Assembly: GCF_004134825.1 (NCBI RefSeq)
Contig: NZ_SDPN01000016.1
Coordinates: 1 to 64,000, forward strand
DNA length: 64,000 nucleotides
Origin: Agromyces albus
GTDB lineage: Bacteria; Actinomycetota; Actinomycetes; Actinomycetales; Microbacteriaceae
Reading direction: 5' to 3'
Below the pieces are notes generated by a model that had not been told where the DNA came from, searched no databases, and worked only from the letters and a program-made list of their open reading frames with translations. Both the position numbers and the translations under genes were made by a program. Positions 8,410 to 17,197 of this stretch are shown here, piece by piece. Every line of letters begins with the position of its first letter. Position 1 is the stretch's first letter.

Positions 8410-10002
8410 CTATCGATCACATCTGGCTGGTGTGAGGCGTAGTCCCCCGAATCGGCGCGACTCACCGTCGTCAACCGCCTTGACGATGCCCAGCCGACGC
8501 AGGAGATGCACGTCATCGTCTCTGAGCTCACCCGCGGACACCACCCACGCCGAGCAATTGTTCGGTGCCCAAGCGCGCGCCGGGGTCTGAGTGGTCTGCA
8601 GTGGCGCTGTCGCCACGATTTGCCGCACTTCCGCCGACAATGCGGATGCCGCGGCCAGACGTTGCCGCACCTCGCTGCCGAATGCCTCGTCGCCCGCGTA
8701 TCGGGCTACGCCGGCCGCCAGACCCGTCTCGTGTCGCCGTTGCACAACAGCGACCATGTCGCCTGGTTCGGCGTGGGCCAGCAGCTCGCTTGCAAGGCCG
8801 GGAAAGTCATCGTGCCGGAAGCCGGCGGATGCCGCCCGCACGTTCGCAGGAATCGTCGATGCCAGGATGCCTGCGAGGAGGACGGCACCGACGAACCGCG
8901 CGCCGATACGGTGTCGTACCCAAGCCGCTCCGTCGGGTGCCTCTACTCGCACAAGGCTCGCACCGATCAGCGCGACTCCGATGGTGGATGGTGCGAGGTA
9001 ACCCGTGCGAAGCACTGGCGAGACGGCGGATACCGCGAGCAGGGTGAGCCACGGCAGAACCGCCACGCCGAATGCGAATGTGAGACGAACGATCGGGTCG
9101 ATCTGCCTCGCGCGTGCCGCGATCACCAGGGCGGCGCCTGTGCCGAGTGCGATCGCAACGAGGCCGAGAGCGTCGAGGACGTCGAGTGCGAGACGGTCTG
9201 GCGACGTCACCAGGTTGCTCAGAATCGCGAGCGCGACCGGGGCTTCGACGGCGGGTATCCAAGAGACTTGACCGGTTTGTGAGCTCGCCCACCACGCGAA
9301 CGGGCAGATCACGACGGCCGACGCGACCGCAGCAAGCAGACAACTCACTGCCGCCCGTCGGCCTCGCCGCAGAGCGAGCGCGATGACGGGTATCACGGCG
9401 AGGAGCGAGAACAGATGCATGACTCCCGCCCCTACCGTTGCCGCCACGAATCCGACCCATGGCACGACCGCGCTCTGTCCTCGCGCCGAGATCGCGATGT
9501 CCGCACAGAGAAGCGCAAGGGCGACGCACACAGTAGCGGTGGCCGCTGGACGCGCGGTCGCCGCCAACGCGACCATGAGCGGGTTCGCCGCGAGCAGCGC
9601 CGCTGCGGCGGCGCTTGAATGGACACCCCACCACCGCCCAGCGAGCACACCGACGGCCACAGCCGCCACGGCCGTCGCGACCAGCGACGGCAAGCGAATG
9701 CCGAGATCGCCGGGCAGCACAGAGGTCACGGCATGCACGAGAAGGTAGTAGGGGGTTGCAACCGCGTCCACCAACGTCACAGCGGTCGCCTGTTCGCCCG
9801 GCGACAACGACGCGAACGTCGCGGTGGCCAGTTCGTCCCGCGACAGCGGGAACCCGATCGCGCGAGGAAGGGCGAGCATGACCAAAAGCGCCGCCGGCAA
9901 TCCAACGGCGAGAAGGCTGGAAATGAGGCGCCCATATCCGGGCATGACCCCACGCTCGGCGAGCCGGGTTTCGAGACACTGAACGACACGTGGAGCCGGC
10001 AT
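8410..10002 (-). CDS. Integral-membrane glycosyltransferase-like protein (GT39/ArnT-type)
   Basis: A membrane protein of about 530 residues. The first hydrophobic helix (LISSLLAVGLPAALLVMLAL) is followed by FPLSRDELATATFA, corresponding to the first periplasmic loop in which polyprenyl-phosphate mannosyl/arabinosyl transferases carry an acidic residue. About ten further helices follow, then a soluble C-terminal region with GLASELLAHAEPGDMVAVVQ. The architecture matches actinobacterial membrane mannosyltransferases that modify lipids or secreted proteins outside the membrane. The start is uncertain: ATG 10002 and ATG 9945 are both possible and neither has a strong ribosome site. Sequence further upstream in this frame overlaps the GNAT gene and is not coding. 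Family 0.75, exact acceptor unknown. Confidence 0.75.
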   Translation of the reverse strand: MPAPRVVQCLETRLAERGVMPGYGRLISSLLAVGLPAALLVMLALPRAIGFPLSRDELATATFASLSPGEQATAVTLVDAVATPYYLLVHAVTSVLPGDLGIRLPSLVATAVAAVAVGVLAGRWWGVHSSAAAAALLAANPLMVALAATARPAATATVCVALALLCADIAISARGQSAVVPWVGFVAATVGAGVMHLFSLLAVIPVIALALRRGRRAAVSCLLAAVASAVVICPFAWWASSQTGQVSWIPAVEAPVALAILSNLVTSPDRLALDVLDALGLVAIALGTGAALVIAARARQIDPIVRLTFAFGVAVLPWLTLLAVSAVSPVLRTGYLAPSTIGVALIGASLVRVEAPDGAAWVRHRIGARFVGAVLLAGILASTIPANVRAASAGFRHDDFPGLASELLAHAEPGDMVAVVQRRHETGLAAGVARYAGDEAFGSEVRQRLAAASALSAEVRQIVATAPLQTTQTPARAWAPNNCSAWVVSAGELRDDDVHLLRRLGIVKAVDDGESRRFGGLRLTPARCDR

Positions 10003-10082
10003 GACCGTGCGACGAGGAACAGCGGACGCCACACCATGCGGACGTTTCCCCCGGGCCGCTCCGGTTCGGTCGCGTTCTACGC

Positions 10083-10694
10083 TTACCGAGCCGCCGAGCG
10101 GTGCATCCCGATGTAGGGATGAACGTCGGGCACGGTGACGATGGCCGGCTGAGTGACGGCGAAGCCGAACCGCTCGTAGTAGGCGACATTGGCCGGGTCC
10201 GAGGTCTGGAGGTAGCACGGCATCCGGTCCTCGTCGGCGCGTCGGAGGACCGGCTCGATGAGCTGCGTCCCGACGCCCCGCCGTTGGCTCCGCGGATGCA
10301 CGCCCATCGCCTCGAGGTACCAGCAGGGCTCCGACGGGAATGCCCGCTCAAGCGAGGCTCCGACCCTGATGAATCGGCCGAACCATCGAGGGGCCGCCCA
10401 TCCCACGCGCAGAAGGGCGGGGGTCATCCGAGCTTTCCGCGATGTCGTCAGGGGGAATTCCCCCGGTCCCATCCAAAGTGCGACACCGAGGACGCCGTCG
10501 TCGTCGACGGCCGCCAGTGGGTGACCATGGAGCGCCGCGTCGTGGGCCGTGGCGACCATGAACGGCCGAAGCGCTCGCGCCCGCGCTTCCGGGTCGGGAA
10601 ACATGAAGGCGAAGCCGGGGTAGTTCGAGTGGCTCGCGGTGAACACCTGCCCCGCCGCTGCGGCCCGGGCGGGCTCCAGTCTCTCGATGCGCAT
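10083..10694 (-). CDS. GNAT-family N-acetyltransferase
   Basis: A 203-residue acetyl-CoA-dependent acetyltransferase. The coenzyme-binding motif A is intact: LEAMGVHPRSQRRGVGTQLI (R/Q-x-x-G-x-G/A) followed by the helix VLRRADEDRMPCYLQT, and motif B NVAYYERFGFAV near the C-terminus. This layout, with ATAHDAALHGHPLAAVDDD in the N-terminal half, resembles actinobacterial GNATs of unknown substrate, often resistance-like. A 23-bp palindrome sits 20 bp upstream of the ATG, so the gene is probably repressed by a regulator whose own divergent gene is now broken. It could be cotranscribed with the downstream membrane glycosyltransferase, 80 bp away. Confidence 0.9.
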   Translation of the reverse strand: MRIERLEPARAAAAGQVFTASHSNYPGFAFMFPDPEARARALRPFMVATAHDAALHGHPLAAVDDDGVLGVALWMGPGEFPLTTSRKARMTPALLRVGWAAPRWFGRFIRVGASLERAFPSEPCWYLEAMGVHPRSQRRGVGTQLIEPVLRRADEDRMPCYLQTSDPANVAYYERFGFAVTQPAIVTVPDVHPYIGMHRSAAR

Positions 10695-10713
10695 GGCACA
10701 CCACCTCCATCAC

Positions 10714-10736
10714 ATTGGATACTAGCACTATCCAAT
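10714..10736. promoter_or_regulatory. TetR-type operator palindrome upstream of the GNAT gene
   Basis: Perfect 8-bp arms ATTGGATA (10714-10721) and TATCCAAT (10729-10736) are separated by seven bases. The position, between a divergent start-like ATG at 10745 and the GNAT start at 10694, is that of a shared operator-promoter. Confidence 0.65.
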
Positions 10737-10744
10737 TTCGCGAC

Positions 10745-10790
10745 ATGCCGAGGGCGTCCAAGATCGAGCGCTCGCGCTCGGTGCTGCCCG
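10745..10790 (+). pseudogene. Decapitated TetR-like regulator start
   Basis: From ATG 10745 the reading MPRASKIERSRS matches the first dozen residues of many TetR-family proteins, then all resemblance stops and a proline/glutamine-rich shadow frame follows. The gene lies divergently from GNAT on the other side of the palindrome. It appears to be the stump of the cognate repressor after a deletion or recombination near 10790. The assignment rests on a short match and on context. Confidence 0.4.
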
Positions 10791-11017
10791 TGGGAGCAGA
10801 GCAACAAGCCGGCCGCAGTGATGAAGCATGGCATCCTGCGCCATTACACGAAGGTGTTCACCACGATGCTCGGATCACGAGCAAGCGAGGTCTGGGTACA
10901 CGCGTACGCCGGCCCTGGCGAGTACGCCAGCGATGCGATCGTAGGTCCCCTATCTGGAGAATGGAGGATCTGGTTCGCTCGAGGCTCGCCAATTTGGACT
11001 CGCGAGACTTTAGTCGG
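10791..11017. other. Intergenic stretch without recognised genes
   Basis: Between the truncated regulator and the 3' end of the rhamnosidase gene I see no conserved coding frame and no strong hairpin. Open frames here run through the two neighbouring pieces without continuity of codon bias. Confidence 0.5.
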
Positions 11018-13762
11018 CTACTTCCGTACCCATCCGGCCGAAGCCGATGATGGGATCCTCTCGCGGAACTCGTGTTCACCCGAGAACACATCGAATCTCG
11101 CATCACCGATGTGGACTTCAGCCGACGAACCGGGCGGTACAAGGACCTTCAGGTGAAGGATGTTGTCGTCGTCGAGCGACCATGCTGAGGATGCGGGGCC
11201 GTAGGGCGTCTCTATCACCACCGAAGCGGACCTCAATCCCCCTCCGACTTGTGGGGCGATGCGTAGACGTCGATACCCAGGTTCCATCGGCGCGAGACCA
11301 GCGATTCGCTCCTGAAGGAACTGCACCACCGATCCAAGAGCGTAGTGATTGTGGGATTCGTGTGCCTCGCCCTTCTTGTTGTACCCCTCCCAGGTTTCCC
11401 AGATGGTGGTCGCGCCGCGTCGAATCTGGGCCAGCCACGACGGTGAGGTCTCTTGGAAGAGCAGCCGAAAGGCCACGTCAGGTCTACCTTCATCGACCAG
11501 CGTGGAGAGGAGCATCGGCGTGCTGAGGAACCCGGTGCCCAGGTGATCATCGGCTTTTTCGATCAGTGAGACGAGTCGGGCGAGCGCCCGCGCCCGCTGC
11601 TCAGGATTCTCCAACAGGTCGAACGCGAGCGCGCGAACGTAATCGTCCTGCTTGTCATCCGCAATCCTCGATCCTTCCTGGCGCACGAATGCAGCACGCC
11701 ATGCGCGGCGAACGTTTGCTGAGAGCTCCCGGAACCGCGTTGCGTCTTGATCGTTGCCAAGTGTTTCTGCGATTTTGGAGAGGAGCCTCGTCGAGTTGGC
11801 GTAGTAGGCGGTAGCGATTGCCGACCGTGAGAGTACGAAGTTCCGGGCGATCTCAGGCAGCATCTCCGTGTCAGGTCGCAGCCACTCGCCCCAGTGGTAA
11901 CCCGTATCGAGGATGTAGCGCTCGAGCTGCCCTACGCCGGAGCGCAGGCGCCTCGACCAGCGACGCTTCGTCTCGGCGCGTTTGCAGAGCTGTTCGACCC
12001 ATGCTCGAGCGCTGGCGTATTGACTCCGGAGTACGGATTCATCGCCGGTATAGCGATAAATGTCCCAGGGCAGCATGACCGCCACATCACCCCATCCGAC
12101 TGAGGTACTTGCGACGTCGCGAAAGAGGCGGTTGCGGCTATGACCGGGAGAGTCCTCAGCGGGGATGACCGCAGGCACGGTCCCGTCCGGGTTCTGCTCG
12201 GCGGCGAGGTTGCGAAGGTATCGCCGTAGGAACGGGCCGGAATCAGCCAGCTGAAGTGCGGTGGGACTGAAGACTTGGACATCCCCAGTCCATCCGCTCC
12301 GCTCTCGTGTGGGGCAATCGGTCGCGGTATCTGTGAAGTTCGATCGCATCGACCAGAATGCATTTCGCCACAGCTGCTCGAGTCGCTGATCAGAGGCGTG
12401 GAAGCTAGCGATCTGGTCCATCCGCGACGACAATACGATCCCCTCAACATCCGACGACGTCAGGTCGTAGTCGCTCCCGTAGACAGCGACATAGCGGAAA
12501 CCGTGGATAGTGAACCATGGGGTGTAGTCGATCGGCCTTCCCGACATGATGGCCTCATCGCGCTGGAACCATTGGCCGCCGGGTTTGAGAGTGGCCAGGT
12601 AGTTGGTATCCACCTCACCCTCCGGTGTCAGTACTTCGCTGTAGTCCAGCCGGGCCATTCGACCTGCGGGTCCTGACAAACGCACACGGGCCACACCGGC
12701 GAAGTTCTGACCGAAATCTATGAGTTGCGCGCCGGACGGGGTGCGCGAAATCTCGCCTCGCAAGGTTTCAACGGACTCCACGCGGGCGGTGTCCTCGGCA
12801 ATCAACTTGGGCGGCACATGCTCCAGGAGCTTAGGGGCCTTCTCGTTGAGGGCGTTCCCGCCCGGCTTGAGCCAGTCCGAGTCGCTGATGCGGAAATCTA
12901 CCCGTTCTCCGTACTTTGGGTCGGAGCGCTGAATACGCCCCTCCCCCACGCGCCACGACTCATCGCTGGAGATGGTCACGTGTGAGCCGTCAGCCAACTC
13001 GAGCTCAAGTTGAGCCAGCACACCCAGATGGTCCCCATAGTTGGCGCGCCGGTTCCAGATTCCGAGCACGCCTCGGTATCGGCCATCCGCCACTGCGACA
13101 CCGATCGTGTTGACGCCCTCCCGAAAGTGGTCTGTCACGTCGTAGACCTGATACTCGGCGAATTTATCGAACGGCGTCCACCGGGGCACCAAGGCATGGC
13201 CGGTGATGTCACGACCATTGAGGAAGAGCCGGTACCATCCGAGCGCGGACACGTAGGCGCGACCCCGAACCACAGCCGAAGAAAGTTCCGCCTCCCTGCG
13301 GAAATAGAGGGTTCGATCGTCTTTGGGCGAAGTGGAAGGAGAGCCGACCCAGTGCGCATTCCATGCTGAGTCGTCCATCCCGGTCTCGAACGTCGCTGGT
13401 ACGCTCCAAGGCGACCGCTCGCCAGCCTGGTCCCAATATTGTGCTCGCCACCAATACTTCGTTCGTGACTGCAGTCCTTCTCCCGAGTACGGAAACTGAA
13501 CGGTAGCTCCGGCCTCTTCCTGATCCGAGTCCCAGGCGAGGTCTAGCGCCTCGAAGGCGGGAGCTGTCGCGATCTGCACACGCTTTGCAGATTGCGTCGT
13601 ATCGGCGCGCCAATTGAAGTGAAGGCTCGAGGCGTCGATGCCGAGGGGCGCTACCCGGCCGTTAGTTCGTAACGCGGTGGGCGCGCCAAGAACCGTCCGC
13701 CGGCCGCCGGCGTCGCTGCTCGCACCGTCGGATTGTGCGACGTTCGCTTCAGTCGTGTTCAT
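11018..13762 (-). CDS. Alpha-L-rhamnosidase, glycoside hydrolase family 78
   Basis: A 914-residue inverting glycosidase that removes terminal alpha-L-rhamnose from plant glycosides or rhamnogalacturonan. The domain order is typical of GH78: an N-terminal beta domain with FNWRADTTQSAKRVQI, a Bac_rhamnosid_N module (RGRAYVSALGWYRLFLNG), a middle beta-sandwich (QLIDFGQNFAGV), then the (alpha/alpha)6 barrel with the catalytic stretch TDCPTRERSGWTGDVQVF and TTIWETWEGYN, and a C-terminal beta domain. No signal peptide is present, so it probably acts on imported glycosides. ATG 13762 lies six bases after the stop of a 37-codon leader ORF, implying coupled translation. The operon promoter carries two MarR-type operators. 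Confidence 0.93.
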   Translation of the reverse strand: MNTTEANVAQSDGASSDAGGRRTVLGAPTALRTNGRVAPLGIDASSLHFNWRADTTQSAKRVQIATAPAFEALDLAWDSDQEEAGATVQFPYSGEGLQSRTKYWWRAQYWDQAGERSPWSVPATFETGMDDSAWNAHWVGSPSTSPKDDRTLYFRREAELSSAVVRGRAYVSALGWYRLFLNGRDITGHALVPRWTPFDKFAEYQVYDVTDHFREGVNTIGVAVADGRYRGVLGIWNRRANYGDHLGVLAQLELELADGSHVTISSDESWRVGEGRIQRSDPKYGERVDFRISDSDWLKPGGNALNEKAPKLLEHVPPKLIAEDTARVESVETLRGEISRTPSGAQLIDFGQNFAGVARVRLSGPAGRMARLDYSEVLTPEGEVDTNYLATLKPGGQWFQRDEAIMSGRPIDYTPWFTIHGFRYVAVYGSDYDLTSSDVEGIVLSSRMDQIASFHASDQRLEQLWRNAFWSMRSNFTDTATDCPTRERSGWTGDVQVFSPTALQLADSGPFLRRYLRNLAAEQNPDGTVPAVIPAEDSPGHSRNRLFRDVASTSVGWGDVAVMLPWDIYRYTGDESVLRSQYASARAWVEQLCKRAETKRRWSRRLRSGVGQLERYILDTGYHWGEWLRPDTEMLPEIARNFVLSRSAIATAYYANSTRLLSKIAETLGNDQDATRFRELSANVRRAWRAAFVRQEGSRIADDKQDDYVRALAFDLLENPEQRARALARLVSLIEKADDHLGTGFLSTPMLLSTLVDEGRPDVAFRLLFQETSPSWLAQIRRGATTIWETWEGYNKKGEAHESHNHYALGSVVQFLQERIAGLAPMEPGYRRLRIAPQVGGGLRSASVVIETPYGPASSAWSLDDDNILHLKVLVPPGSSAEVHIGDARFDVFSGEHEFRERIPSSASAGWVRK

Positions 13763-13767
13763 TGCGC

Positions 13768-13881
13768 TCAGCTCACCGACGTGTTCGTGGGCGCGTAGGC
13801 CGCATCTGGATCGGGCTGACCCTCGATATCCAGGCCGACCCACCATACGTTGGGCTGTCGCTTCTGAGTGACTGTGCTCAT
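13768..13881 (-). CDS. 37-residue leader ORF upstream of the rhamnosidase
   Basis: A small ORF that starts with the best ribosome site in the neighbourhood (AAGGAG, eight bases before the ATG) and ends five bases before the rhamnosidase ATG. The peptide begins MSTVTQKRQPNVWWVGL, is tryptophan-containing and acidic in its second half, and ends NTSVS. It has no hydrophobic segment and matches no family I can name. The spacing suggests either a translational-coupling leader or a genuine micropeptide expressed together with the enzyme. Confidence 0.6.
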   Translation of the reverse strand: MSTVTQKRQPNVWWVGLDIEGQPDPDAAYAPTNTSVS

Positions 13882-13924
13882 CTCTCTTCTCCTTCGAAGA
13901 TTGGGCTCTGGAACCTTCAGGGAT

Positions 13925-13941
13925 ATCGTTCCAGCGACGAT
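13925..13941. promoter_or_regulatory. MarR-type operator, proximal copy
   Basis: Perfect inverted repeat ATCGT-N7-ACGAT, lying just downstream of the -10 element of the rhamnosidase promoter. Its architecture is identical to the second copy 41 bp away. Confidence 0.7.
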
Positions 13942-13950
13942 TAATTCCCT

Positions 13951-13978
13951 AGCATACACACTGGTATCGTCGTAACAA
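13951..13978 (-). promoter_or_regulatory. Promoter of the leader ORF-rhamnosidase operon
   Basis: On the minus strand, -35 TTGTTA (13978-13973) is followed after 16 bp by -10 TATGCT (13956-13951). The -35 lies inside the distal operator and the proximal operator covers the start region, so bound repressor would occlude both ends. Confidence 0.6.
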
Positions 13979-13982
13979 CGAT
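13966..13982. promoter_or_regulatory. MarR-type operator, distal copy
   Basis: ATCGT-N7-ACGAT again, followed by TTAAATT where the proximal copy has TTAATT. The centre-to-centre distance of 41 bp is close to four helical turns, placing both sites on one face of the DNA. Confidence 0.7.
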
Positions 13983-14250
13983 TAAATTGGGAAGGAGAGG
14001 CGCTGGCGAGATGTTGGTGGCCTGCCCGCACGGGGTACTGAACGAACCCATGTCCGCCGCGGGATCGCAAGCGCTCGATCTCATCGAGAACCGTCGCAAC
14101 AACCGCACGGGTTCGCGCGTCCAGTGGGGGATGAATGAGGCCGCACTTTCGAGTCAAGGTCAGTTCCCACACTCTCTCCGATGAACAGGACTACTACGCC
14201 GGAGGAGTGAAGTTGACGCCGGCGAACACGATGAAGAGGAAGGAGTCTTT

Positions 14251-14808
14251 GTGCCCCGGAACAAGCAGGTCGCGTTCGTCGCACCTTTCAACAAGGCAGC
14301 TACCGACCCATTAGTCGAACGTGCTGGTTTCGCAGCGAGCGTGGAGTCACTGGTCGTATGGGCCAATTCGATCCAGCTCCGTCATCGGCTCATGCAAGTC
14401 ACCGACTTTCCCCTTCCAGATGATTTGCTTGCGTTCCTCGTTCTCAATCAACTCGTGTATCGAGGCGCCAGCAGACCAACCGACATGGCTGAAGCCGTAC
14501 AGACATCCACGTCCAACATGACGAAGGTTGTGAAGCGACTCGAGGAAGCTGGTCTCGTGTCTCGAGGACCAGACCCCCGAGACGACCGAGCGATAATCAT
14601 TGCGTTGAGCGACGCCGGCCGAATTGCAGGACACAAGATCGTTGGCGAGCTGGATGGCCTATTCCGATCAATCTTCGAGAGGTGGAGCACCGAGGACCGC
14701 ATGGAATTTGAACGCCTCGCGATAAAATTCACCCACGACTTGGACTCGGTCTCAGAGCACCAGCTCTCGCAAATTTCGGGCGTGAATTGGGTCGAAGGAT
14801 CGAGCTAG
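14251..14808 (+). CDS. MarR-family transcriptional regulator
   Basis: A 185-residue winged-helix regulator, divergent from the rhamnosidase operon. The GTG start at 14251 has AAGGAG five bases upstream. Helices at about 60-100 (RPTDMAEAVQTSTSNMTKVVKRLEEAGLV) form the recognition motif, and the wing carries the conserved RGPDPRDDRA. The N-terminal extension of about 35 residues is slightly longer than in classical MarR proteins. It most likely binds the two ATCGT-N7-ACGAT operators that cover the rhamnosidase promoter and is relieved by a rhamnoside or aglycone; the ligand is inference. Confidence 0.9.
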   Translation: MPRNKQVAFVAPFNKAATDPLVERAGFAASVESLVVWANSIQLRHRLMQVTDFPLPDDLLAFLVLNQLVYRGASRPTDMAEAVQTSTSNMTKVVKRLEEAGLVSRGPDPRDDRAIIIALSDAGRIAGHKIVGELDGLFRSIFERWSTEDRMEFERLAIKFTHDLDSVSEHQLSQISGVNWVEGSS

Positions 14809-14914
14809 TCCAGCGACGACCTCAGACGTCTCGGTATAGACCCGCCATTCTCTCCACAGGCTTGAGTCGAAGTGAGGAAGGTAGCGGCGACTACTGCTGA
14901 TCCTTCGCCTTGGA

Positions 14915-15075
14915 CTCGTTCCGCGACCTAAGTCGCCATCACGGAAACGGCCATCCTCGCCCTGAATGCGGGATCTCGCCCGACCGCGAGCGCCGTTCTC
15001 GACAATCGCCGGGGCCCGGTCGATCGCCTCCTTCTGGGTCGAGAAGACATTGGGTGGGCGCTGGGAGTTCTCCTG
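14915..15075 (-). pseudogene. DUF2188 remnant
   Basis: Read on the minus strand, the frame gives ENSQRPPNVFSTQKEAIDR, then RIQGEDGRFRDGDLGRG. This is the DUF2188 pattern (STQxEAI, then GxDGRxRDxD). The expected N-terminal half is in another frame or absent, so only a decayed C-terminal piece remains, just beyond the MFS gene. Confidence 0.45.
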
Positions 15076-15099
15076 GGACCTCCGTGTTGGCTCTCGGTC

Positions 15100-16383
15100 T
15101 CACACCCTCGCCGTCTCCTTCGGCGCGACATCGTCCGGCTGCATCTCCTCGAGGAAGGCGTTCGCGCGATCGCGAGTGCGGAACACGATCCACGCAACGC
15201 CGAGACCAATTGTCGACACGACCGCGAGGGAGATGAAGAGGTACTGGGCGCCGAGCGCGATGATGAACGGTGCCACGGCTGCTCCGCCCGCCGCAACGAA
15301 TCGGGCGATCGAGATCACGAACCCCTGAGCGGTGGTGCGCAGCAGCGTCGGGAACTGCTCCTGGGTCCACACCTTCATGATGGACTCGCCCGCGAACGCC
15401 ATACCAAGAGTCAAGAGTCCGACCGAGACGATGTAGGTGATCGTCGTGAAGCCGAAGATCGCCGGCACCAGCATCGCGGCCAACGTCAACACCGCGCCGA
15501 TCCGGAAGTACACGAACCGGTAGCGCTTGTCGACGACGCGCATGAACCAGATCGCGCCGAGGAACCCGACCGGGATTACGACTAGTCCGAGGATGGATGC
15601 GGTCGAGACATCAGTGCCAGCGACGTTGACGAGCAGGTAGGTGCCGAACTGACCGTAAGTGTTGAAGCCGAGGTTGACGAGCGAGTAGAAGACTGCGAGG
15701 GCGAGCACCGGCACGAGGTAGGGGGACCGGAACAGATCGGCCACACGGGCACGATCGGCGCGGATCGTGTCGACCCCGGCCCGGCGCTCTGCGCGTGCGG
15801 CGAGCCAGATCGATGACTCCGGAATCGGCAGACGGGCGATGAGTACAACGAGGGCGACCACCGCGATATGTCCGAACAAGATCTGCGCCCCAGCCCTGCC
15901 GAGGTTACCGACCACGGCCGCCAGCAGGATGGTTACCACGATGCCGACCAGCCACAGGATGTTCGAGAACACCAAGATCTTGCCGCGATTCTGGTCGGTC
16001 GCGGCCTCGGACATCGTGGACAGCGACACCGGCAGGTCGGCGCCTGTGCCGAGCCCGACCAAGCACGCGCCGACGCAGATCAGCACGAAGGAGTCTCCGA
16101 ATATGAGGATGAGCGCACCGGCGATGATGACGATCATGGTTACCGAGAACACCGGCCGGCGCCCGAAGCGGTCGCCGAGCCTGCCGCCGATGAGAGCCCC
16201 GACGGCGATGCCGAGGGTGAGCGTCGCCGAGGCGATCCCGACCTGGGCTGGCTCGAGCCCGAGCACGGCGCTGTAGATGGTGATGAGGATGCCGAAGCTG
16301 ATGATCGCGGCTGAGTCGATGTACGACGCCATCCCGGTCACGACGCCGACGGCCCACGGACGGGATTGCTTGACTACGTTCAT
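15100..16383 (-). CDS. MFS transporter
   Basis: A 427-residue, twelve-helix major facilitator. The signature loop between helices 2 and 3 reads GGRLGDRFGRRPVF, and helix 4-5 carries GLGTGADLPVSLSTMSE, typical of the sugar/metabolite porter branches. ATG 16383 is chosen because AAGAGG lies just upstream and because the codons before it (from 16467) are not membrane-like. A palindromic TetR operator is located at 16460-16479, and the same motif recurs near the esterase promoter, so this transporter probably imports or exports the substrate of that esterase. Substrate is unknown. Confidence 0.88.
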   Translation of the reverse strand: MNVVKQSRPWAVGVVTGMASYIDSAAIISFGILITIYSAVLGLEPAQVGIASATLTLGIAVGALIGGRLGDRFGRRPVFSVTMIVIIAGALILIFGDSFVLICVGACLVGLGTGADLPVSLSTMSEAATDQNRGKILVFSNILWLVGIVVTILLAAVVGNLGRAGAQILFGHIAVVALVVLIARLPIPESSIWLAARAERRAGVDTIRADRARVADLFRSPYLVPVLALAVFYSLVNLGFNTYGQFGTYLLVNVAGTDVSTASILGLVVIPVGFLGAIWFMRVVDKRYRFVYFRIGAVLTLAAMLVPAIFGFTTITYIVSVGLLTLGMAFAGESIMKVWTQEQFPTLLRTTAQGFVISIARFVAAGGAAVAPFIIALGAQYLFISLAVVSTIGLGVAWIVFRTRDRANAFLEEMQPDDVAPKETARV

Positions 16384-16459
16384 CGAAGACCTCTTCCTTG
16401 AAGTCGCGGGGGTCCCCCGCACGAGCCACCAGGATCGCGGCGGCATCAGCGCCACCATG

Positions 16460-16479
16460 CCTACCATCTGGTTGGTAGG
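16460..16479. promoter_or_regulatory. TetR operator upstream of the MFS gene
   Basis: Perfect 7-bp inverted repeat CCTACCA-N6-TGGTAGG, 77 bp before the MFS ATG. It matches 15 of 19 positions of the site at 17198-17216. Confidence 0.65.
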
Positions 16480-16591
16480 AGCACTCTAAAACGATTCAAC
16501 ACTCGAGCGCAAGTTCGTAGTTCGTAGTTTGCAATTCGTAGTCCGCCGGAAGGCGATCACCTATGGCACGGCCCGCCCGCAGCTGGGCCGG

Positions 16592-17158
16592 TCAGCGCCG
16601 CGCAGGAAGTAGCAGGGCGCGGATAAACGCGACACCGGCATCCAGATCGACGCCGTCATCGAGCAGCCACTGTGTCTCGAGGCCTTCGAATGAGCCGAGC
16701 ACTACGGCCGCAGCCACTTCCGGATCCCAGTCGCGATCGACTTCGCCTCGCTCCTGTGAGAGGCGAACGGCATCCGTGATCCTCGTGCGAAGTTCACGCT
16801 CGCGCTGGTGCACCCACTCGTATGCCGGGTGATCGGGCGAGGTCGCCTCGGCGGTGACGATGTGGCCGAGCTGGATGAGCATCCGGATGCTCTTGAGCTC
16901 CGCCATCCTGTTCTCGATGACGTCACAGAGATCCGCAAGCGACATTCCTGGAACGACCAGTTCCCATATGTGGAGCCGGACGTCGCGGCGCTCGAGGAGC
17001 GCGAGCAGCAACGCTTCCTTGTTGGGGAAGTAGTGCAGTAGGCCAGCCCGCGTGTAGCCGGCGGCAACGGCAACGTCGTTGAGCGCTCCGCCGAGGTAGC
17101 CCTTGCTTGAGAACACCGTCTCGGCTGCGTCGAGTATTCGATCCTCTGCTGCTGCCAT
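16592..17158 (-). CDS. TetR-family transcriptional repressor
   Basis: A 188-residue regulator. Residues 4-50 form the TetR helix-turn-helix (RILDAAETVFSSKGYLGGAL...AGYTRAGLLHYFPNKEALL), and a helical ligand domain follows, including the C-terminal TetR_C-like stretch with SFEGLETQWLLDDGVDLDA. It is flanked by an MFS transporter on one side and a divergent hormone-sensitive-lipase-like esterase on the other, and both intergenic regions carry the same operator, so it is a local repressor of a uptake-and-hydrolysis unit and of itself. Confidence 0.92.
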   Translation of the reverse strand: MAAAEDRILDAAETVFSSKGYLGGALNDVAVAAGYTRAGLLHYFPNKEALLLALLERRDVRLHIWELVVPGMSLADLCDVIENRMAELKSIRMLIQLGHIVTAEATSPDHPAYEWVHQRERELRTRITDAVRLSQERGEVDRDWDPEVAAAVVLGSFEGLETQWLLDDGVDLDAGVAFIRALLLPARR

Positions 17159-17197
17159 GTGCCGATCCTACGCGCCTGGTCGCACTGCGAAGTGGAT

